Assembly (NCBI GenBank): GCA_033763635.1
Contig: JANRKG010000434.1
Location: 1-7,926 of the forward strand
Length of the DNA: 7,926 nt
Reading direction: 5' to 3'
DNA from: JANRKG01 sp033763635
GTDB taxonomy: Bacteria > Cyanobacteriota > Cyanobacteriia > GCF-001939115
The notes below the pieces were generated by a model. That model was given only the letters and a program-made list of their open reading frames with translations, made no database searches and was not told the origin of the DNA. Positions 5,785 through 7,926 of the stretch are shown in pieces (position 1 is the first letter of the stretch; each line of letters begins with the position of its first letter). Made by a program: the position numbers and the translations under genes.

Positions 5785-6990
5785 ATGCGTTCTCTTCCCA
5801 ACCCTTCCAAACACCAGAAAGCCCGCGCCCTTAAACCCAATAGTCGCCGCCCTGCCAAAGAACTTTGTAGCGAATGTGGGTTGTGCGATACCTATTACAT
5901 TCATTATGTAAAAGAAGCCTGTGCCTTCCTGAACCAGCAGATTCCAGAGTTGGAGGAGCAGACTCACGGGCGCAGTCGGGATCTGGAGAATCCCGATGAC
6001 TGGTACTTTGGGGTGAGTCAGGAGATGATGGCGGCCCGCAAGCAAGAGCCGATTCCCGGTGCCCAGTGGACGGGGATTGTCAGCACGATCGCGATCGAAA
6101 TGTTGAACCGGGGCCTTGTTGAGGGAGTCGTTTGCGTCCAGAACACGGCAGAGGATCGCTTCCAGCCCAAACCCGTGATTGCCCGGACTCCAGAGGAAAT
6201 TTTGGCGGCACGAGTGAACAAACCCACCCTTTCCCCAAATCTGTCTGTGCTGGAACAGGTGGAACAGTCCGGAATGAAGCGGCTGCTGGTGATTGGGGTT
6301 GGGTGTCAGATCCAGGCGCTTCGAGCAGTGGAAAAGCAACTGGGGTTAGAGAAACTGTACGTGCTGGGAACGCCCTGCGTCGATAACGTCACCCGCGCCG
6401 GACTTCAGAAATTCCTCGATACCACCAGTCGATCGCCTGATACAGTGGTTCACTACGAATTCATGCAGGATTTTCGGGTGCATTTCAAGCATGAGGATGG
6501 GTCCACCGAGATGGTGCCCTTCTTCGGCCTGAAGACAAATCAACTGAAGGATGTGTTCGCCCCTTCCTGTATGAGTTGCTTTGATTACGTCAACTCCCTC
6601 GCTGATTTGGTGGTGGGATATATGGGTGCCCCCTTCGGTTGGCAGTGGATCGTGGTTCGCAACGATCGCGGACGGGAAATGCTGGATCTCGCAATGGAGC
6701 AGTTGGAAATTCAGCCTGTTACGTCTGAGGGCGATCGGAAACAGGCCGTGCAGAATAGCATCCCCGCTTACGACAAAGGGGTGACGCTCCCCATGTGGGC
6801 TGCAAAACTGATGGGCGTGGTGATTGAGCGCATCGGTCCTAAAGGGTTGGAATATGCCCGGTTCTCGATCGACTCCCACTTTACCCGCAACTATCTGTAC
6901 ACAAAGCGCAACCATCCCGAAAAACTGGAGGCCCACGTACCAGAGTTTGCAAAGCGGATTGTCGCTCAATACAAACTGCCCAAATCTTGA
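5785..6990 (+). CDS. bciB: Ferredoxin-type 3,8-divinyl (proto)chlorophyllide 8-vinyl reductase, BciB/Slr1923 family
   Basis: A 401-residue iron-sulfur flavoprotein of the F420-hydrogenase beta-subunit superfamily. In cyanobacteria the Slr1923/BciB branch reduces the 8-vinyl group of divinyl (proto)chlorophyllide during chlorophyll a synthesis, taking electrons from ferredoxin through Fe-S clusters and FAD. The N-terminal motif ELCSECGLC (Cys28, 31, 34) plus Cys46 can hold a 4Fe-4S cluster. Further cysteines at 117, 174 (GVGCQ), 198 (LGTPCVDN), 262 and 265 (PSCMSC) could serve a second cluster. YMGAPFGWQW is at 280-289. The related plant enzyme HCAR has the same architecture, but chlorophyllide vinyl reduction is the expected cyanobacterial role. 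The ATG at 5785 gives the family-like start MRSLPNPSKHQKARALKP. In-frame upstream starts (ATG 5740, TTG 5731) would add 15 or 18 unfamiliar residues. The next gene follows after 9 bp. Confidence 0.9.
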   Translation: MRSLPNPSKHQKARALKPNSRRPAKELCSECGLCDTYYIHYVKEACAFLNQQIPELEEQTHGRSRDLENPDDWYFGVSQEMMAARKQEPIPGAQWTGIVSTIAIEMLNRGLVEGVVCVQNTAEDRFQPKPVIARTPEEILAARVNKPTLSPNLSVLEQVEQSGMKRLLVIGVGCQIQALRAVEKQLGLEKLYVLGTPCVDNVTRAGLQKFLDTTSRSPDTVVHYEFMQDFRVHFKHEDGSTEMVPFFGLKTNQLKDVFAPSCMSCFDYVNSLADLVVGYMGAPFGWQWIVVRNDRGREMLDLAMEQLEIQPVTSEGDRKQAVQNSIPAYDKGVTLPMWAAKLMGVVIERIGPKGLEYARFSIDSHFTRNYLYTKRNHPEKLEAHVPEFAKRIVAQYKLPKS

Positions 6991-6999
6991 TGGCCTGGG

Positions 7000-7209
7000 A
7001 TGACTGATCCTTCCCAAGACCCTGAATCCTATTTAACTCCCTCAGAGCTTGCCCAATGGCACCTCAGTTTAGAGGAAGCCAATCGTCACAATGTTCTCTG
7101 TCACTGCCGCAAGTGCGATCGGGAATGGGTCGCGTCCGATCGGGAGAATTGCCAGTGTGGAAGTTCCGAGGTGGAGTCGATTCTTTGCTGGCAGTTTCCA
7201 GACGACTGA
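7000..7209 (+). CDS. Small cysteine-rich zinc-ribbon-like protein, unknown function
   Basis: A 69-residue acidic protein that I do not recognise as a named family. Six cysteines are clustered in the second half: CHCRKC (Cys34, 36, 39), CQC (51, 53) and Cys63. CRKC...CQCGS resembles the two knuckles of a zinc ribbon, so it probably binds zinc. There is no signal peptide or membrane segment. It starts 9 bp after the bciB stop on the same strand and probably shares its transcript. Whether it has anything to do with chlorophyll synthesis cannot be told. The ATG at 7000 lacks a good Shine-Dalgarno, so translation may be coupled to bciB. The neighbour on the right converges, with only 14 bp between the stops. 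Codon use includes CGATCG-type words like the other genes, which supports real coding. Confidence 0.7.
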   Translation: MTDPSQDPESYLTPSELAQWHLSLEEANRHNVLCHCRKCDREWVASDRENCQCGSSEVESILCWQFPDD

Positions 7210-7217
7210 TAACAATC

Positions 7218-7243
7218 AAAAAATCAGCCCGAATTACGGGTGA
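7218..7243 (-). terminator. Intrinsic terminator-like hairpin overlapping the methyltransferase stop codon
   Basis: On the minus strand TCA-CCCG, loop TAATT, CGGG-C-TGA forms a stem of seven pairs with one bulged C (7224-7243). Six T follow directly (7218-7223). The TGA in the 3' arm is the stop codon of the leftward methyltransferase gene. It also lies in the 14-bp gap facing the end of the rightward small gene. Confidence 0.5.
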
Positions 7244-7907
7244 GTTGATAGAGGTCCACTGGCAACGATCGCCCCTCCCATGCCACCGTAACGGTTGTAC
7301 GCTCTACACGAAAGGAAAATTCCTGGGCCAACCGACTGAAGGGTTGGGCGATCGATCGCTGGGGGTCACCGAGATAGGCGGTGCCTGTCGGAGCCAGCAA
7401 GCGATCGATCGCTTGCAAAATGGGGCGATGGTTGCGTGCTTCGTACAACACATCTGCCGCCAAAATACAGTCGAAGGATTCGGTCAGGGTAATCTCGCGC
7501 CAGTCCAACAAATAGGGTTCGATCGTGACCTGATTCACCGCCGCATTGAGACGGGCGAAGTCGAGCGCATCCGAGAAGTAGTCGGTAGTCAACAGGGTTG
7601 CCCCCGCGAGGGCCGCTGCCACGCTGACCACCCCCACCCCAGATCCCAACTCTAAACACCGAGTTTGAAAGTGGTTTGGATGGGATAAGACCCACTCGGC
7701 CAGGGCGATCGAAGCGGGCCAGACTTCCGCCCAATAGGGAAGCCGCTCATCTTGCTCAAATTCCTGGGGGTCGATCCGATCGAGCAACTCAAAATTGTTG
7801 GCGACATGGAAAATCTTGAGGGTTCGATCGCCAATTGGGTAATCCCGCTCTGCGAGTTCGTAATTCCTCGCTAACCGTTCTTGAAGGGTCTGAAGGGTTT
7901 CGCTCAT
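7224..7907 (-). CDS. Class I SAM-dependent methyltransferase, METTL/Methyltransf_16-like (probable protein methyltransferase)
   Basis: A 227-residue soluble methyltransferase. LPYWAEVWPASIALAEW (56-72) followed by the SAM-binding CLELGSGVGVVSVAAALAGA (84-103) is typical of the METTL20/21-like group (PF10294), many of which methylate lysines of proteins. Asp109 in TTDYFSDAL fits the ribose-binding acidic position. LLDWRE (133-138) and AADVLYE (150-156) supply the later motifs, and D152-V-L-Y155 matches the DxxY motif of seven-beta-strand lysine methyltransferases. The substrate is unknown, and a small-molecule target cannot be excluded. The ATG at 7907 gives a plausible full-length protein. 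The 19 bp beyond it to the window edge show no Shine-Dalgarno. The gene contains a 20-bp perfect palindrome at 7397-7416 and ends in a terminator-like hairpin. Confidence 0.82.
   Translation of the reverse strand: MSETLQTLQERLARNYELAERDYPIGDRTLKIFHVANNFELLDRIDPQEFEQDERLPYWAEVWPASIALAEWVLSHPNHFQTRCLELGSGVGVVSVAAALAGATLLTTDYFSDALDFARLNAAVNQVTIEPYLLDWREITLTESFDCILAADVLYEARNHRPILQAIDRLLAPTGTAYLGDPQRSIAQPFSRLAQEFSFRVERTTVTVAWEGRSLPVDLYQLTRNSG
7397..7416. repeat. 20-bp perfect palindrome with HIP1-like core
   Basis: The two half-sites GCAAGCGATC and GATCGCTTGC are exact inverted copies with no spacer. A shorter palindrome, GCGATCGATCGC, occurs about 50 bp earlier (near 7348-7359). Both lie inside the leftward methyltransferase gene and stay in frame. 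Confidence 0.85.
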
Positions 7908-7926
7908 TGGGGTGTGCGGGGTCGGG

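Noticed and set aside
6346..7017. 223-residue open frame on the minus strand across bciB
   Set aside because: It lies fully opposite a well-recognised gene, is rich in His and other residues typical of reversed coding strand, and resembles no family I know.
7056..7655. 199-residue open frame on the plus strand overlapping the small gene and the methyltransferase
   Set aside because: It overlaps two better-supported genes in other frames, and its translation shows no domain.
1..7926. A new multi-gene defence or mobile system
   Set aside because: All large genes fall in known housekeeping or metabolic families, strand changes at nearly every boundary, and there are no integrase, transposase, toxin or nuclease motifs.

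Overview
The window looks like ordinary chromosomal DNA from a cyanobacterium. Three signals support this. There is a full-length ferredoxin-type divinyl-chlorophyllide 8-vinyl reductase (BciB, Slr1923-like), a chlorophyll-pathway enzyme. There is a small DUF2949 protein, a family I know only from cyanobacteria. The hexamer CGATCG, the core of the cyanobacterial HIP1 repeat, occurs about 40 times by eye. I cannot name the genus. No phage, transposase, CRISPR, tRNA or rRNA gene was found, and no gene looks broken.

Layout from left to right. Positions 5-128 hold an intergenic inverted repeat of GC-rich, hairpin-forming units. Next is a leftward gene for an exported acetamidase/formamidase-family protein (155-1501). 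It shares a 242-bp divergent intergenic region with the rightward ABC-F ATPase gene uup (1744-3669). uup runs tail to tail into a leftward DUF2949 gene (3666-3884), and the two share a CTAG that supplies both stop codons. A 284-bp AT-rich intergenic region with a 13-nt tandem repeat and small inverted repeats separates that gene from leftward rsmB, a 16S rRNA m5C methyltransferase (4169-5536). A second divergent region (5537-5784) carries a 9-bp inverted repeat ahead of rightward bciB (5785-6990). A 69-codon cysteine-rich gene (7000-7209) follows bciB after 9 bp and is probably cotranscribed with it. A leftward methyltransferase gene of the METTL/Methyltransf_16 type (7224-7907) converges on that pair, with a terminator-like hairpin overlapping its stop codon.

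The genes do not form one pathway. Two act on the translation apparatus (RsmB, and Uup, which belongs to a ribosome-associated ABC family). One makes chlorophyll, one probably methylates a protein, one is an exported amidase-like hydrolase, and two are small proteins of unknown function. Gene orientation changes at nearly every boundary, so most genes are probably single transcription units.

The most interesting structure I found is in the amidase-like protein. Its C-terminal module is present twice at an exact 82-residue offset, and each copy carries two cysteines at the same spacing. These four are the only cysteines in an apparently exported protein. I did not find evidence for a new multi-gene system.
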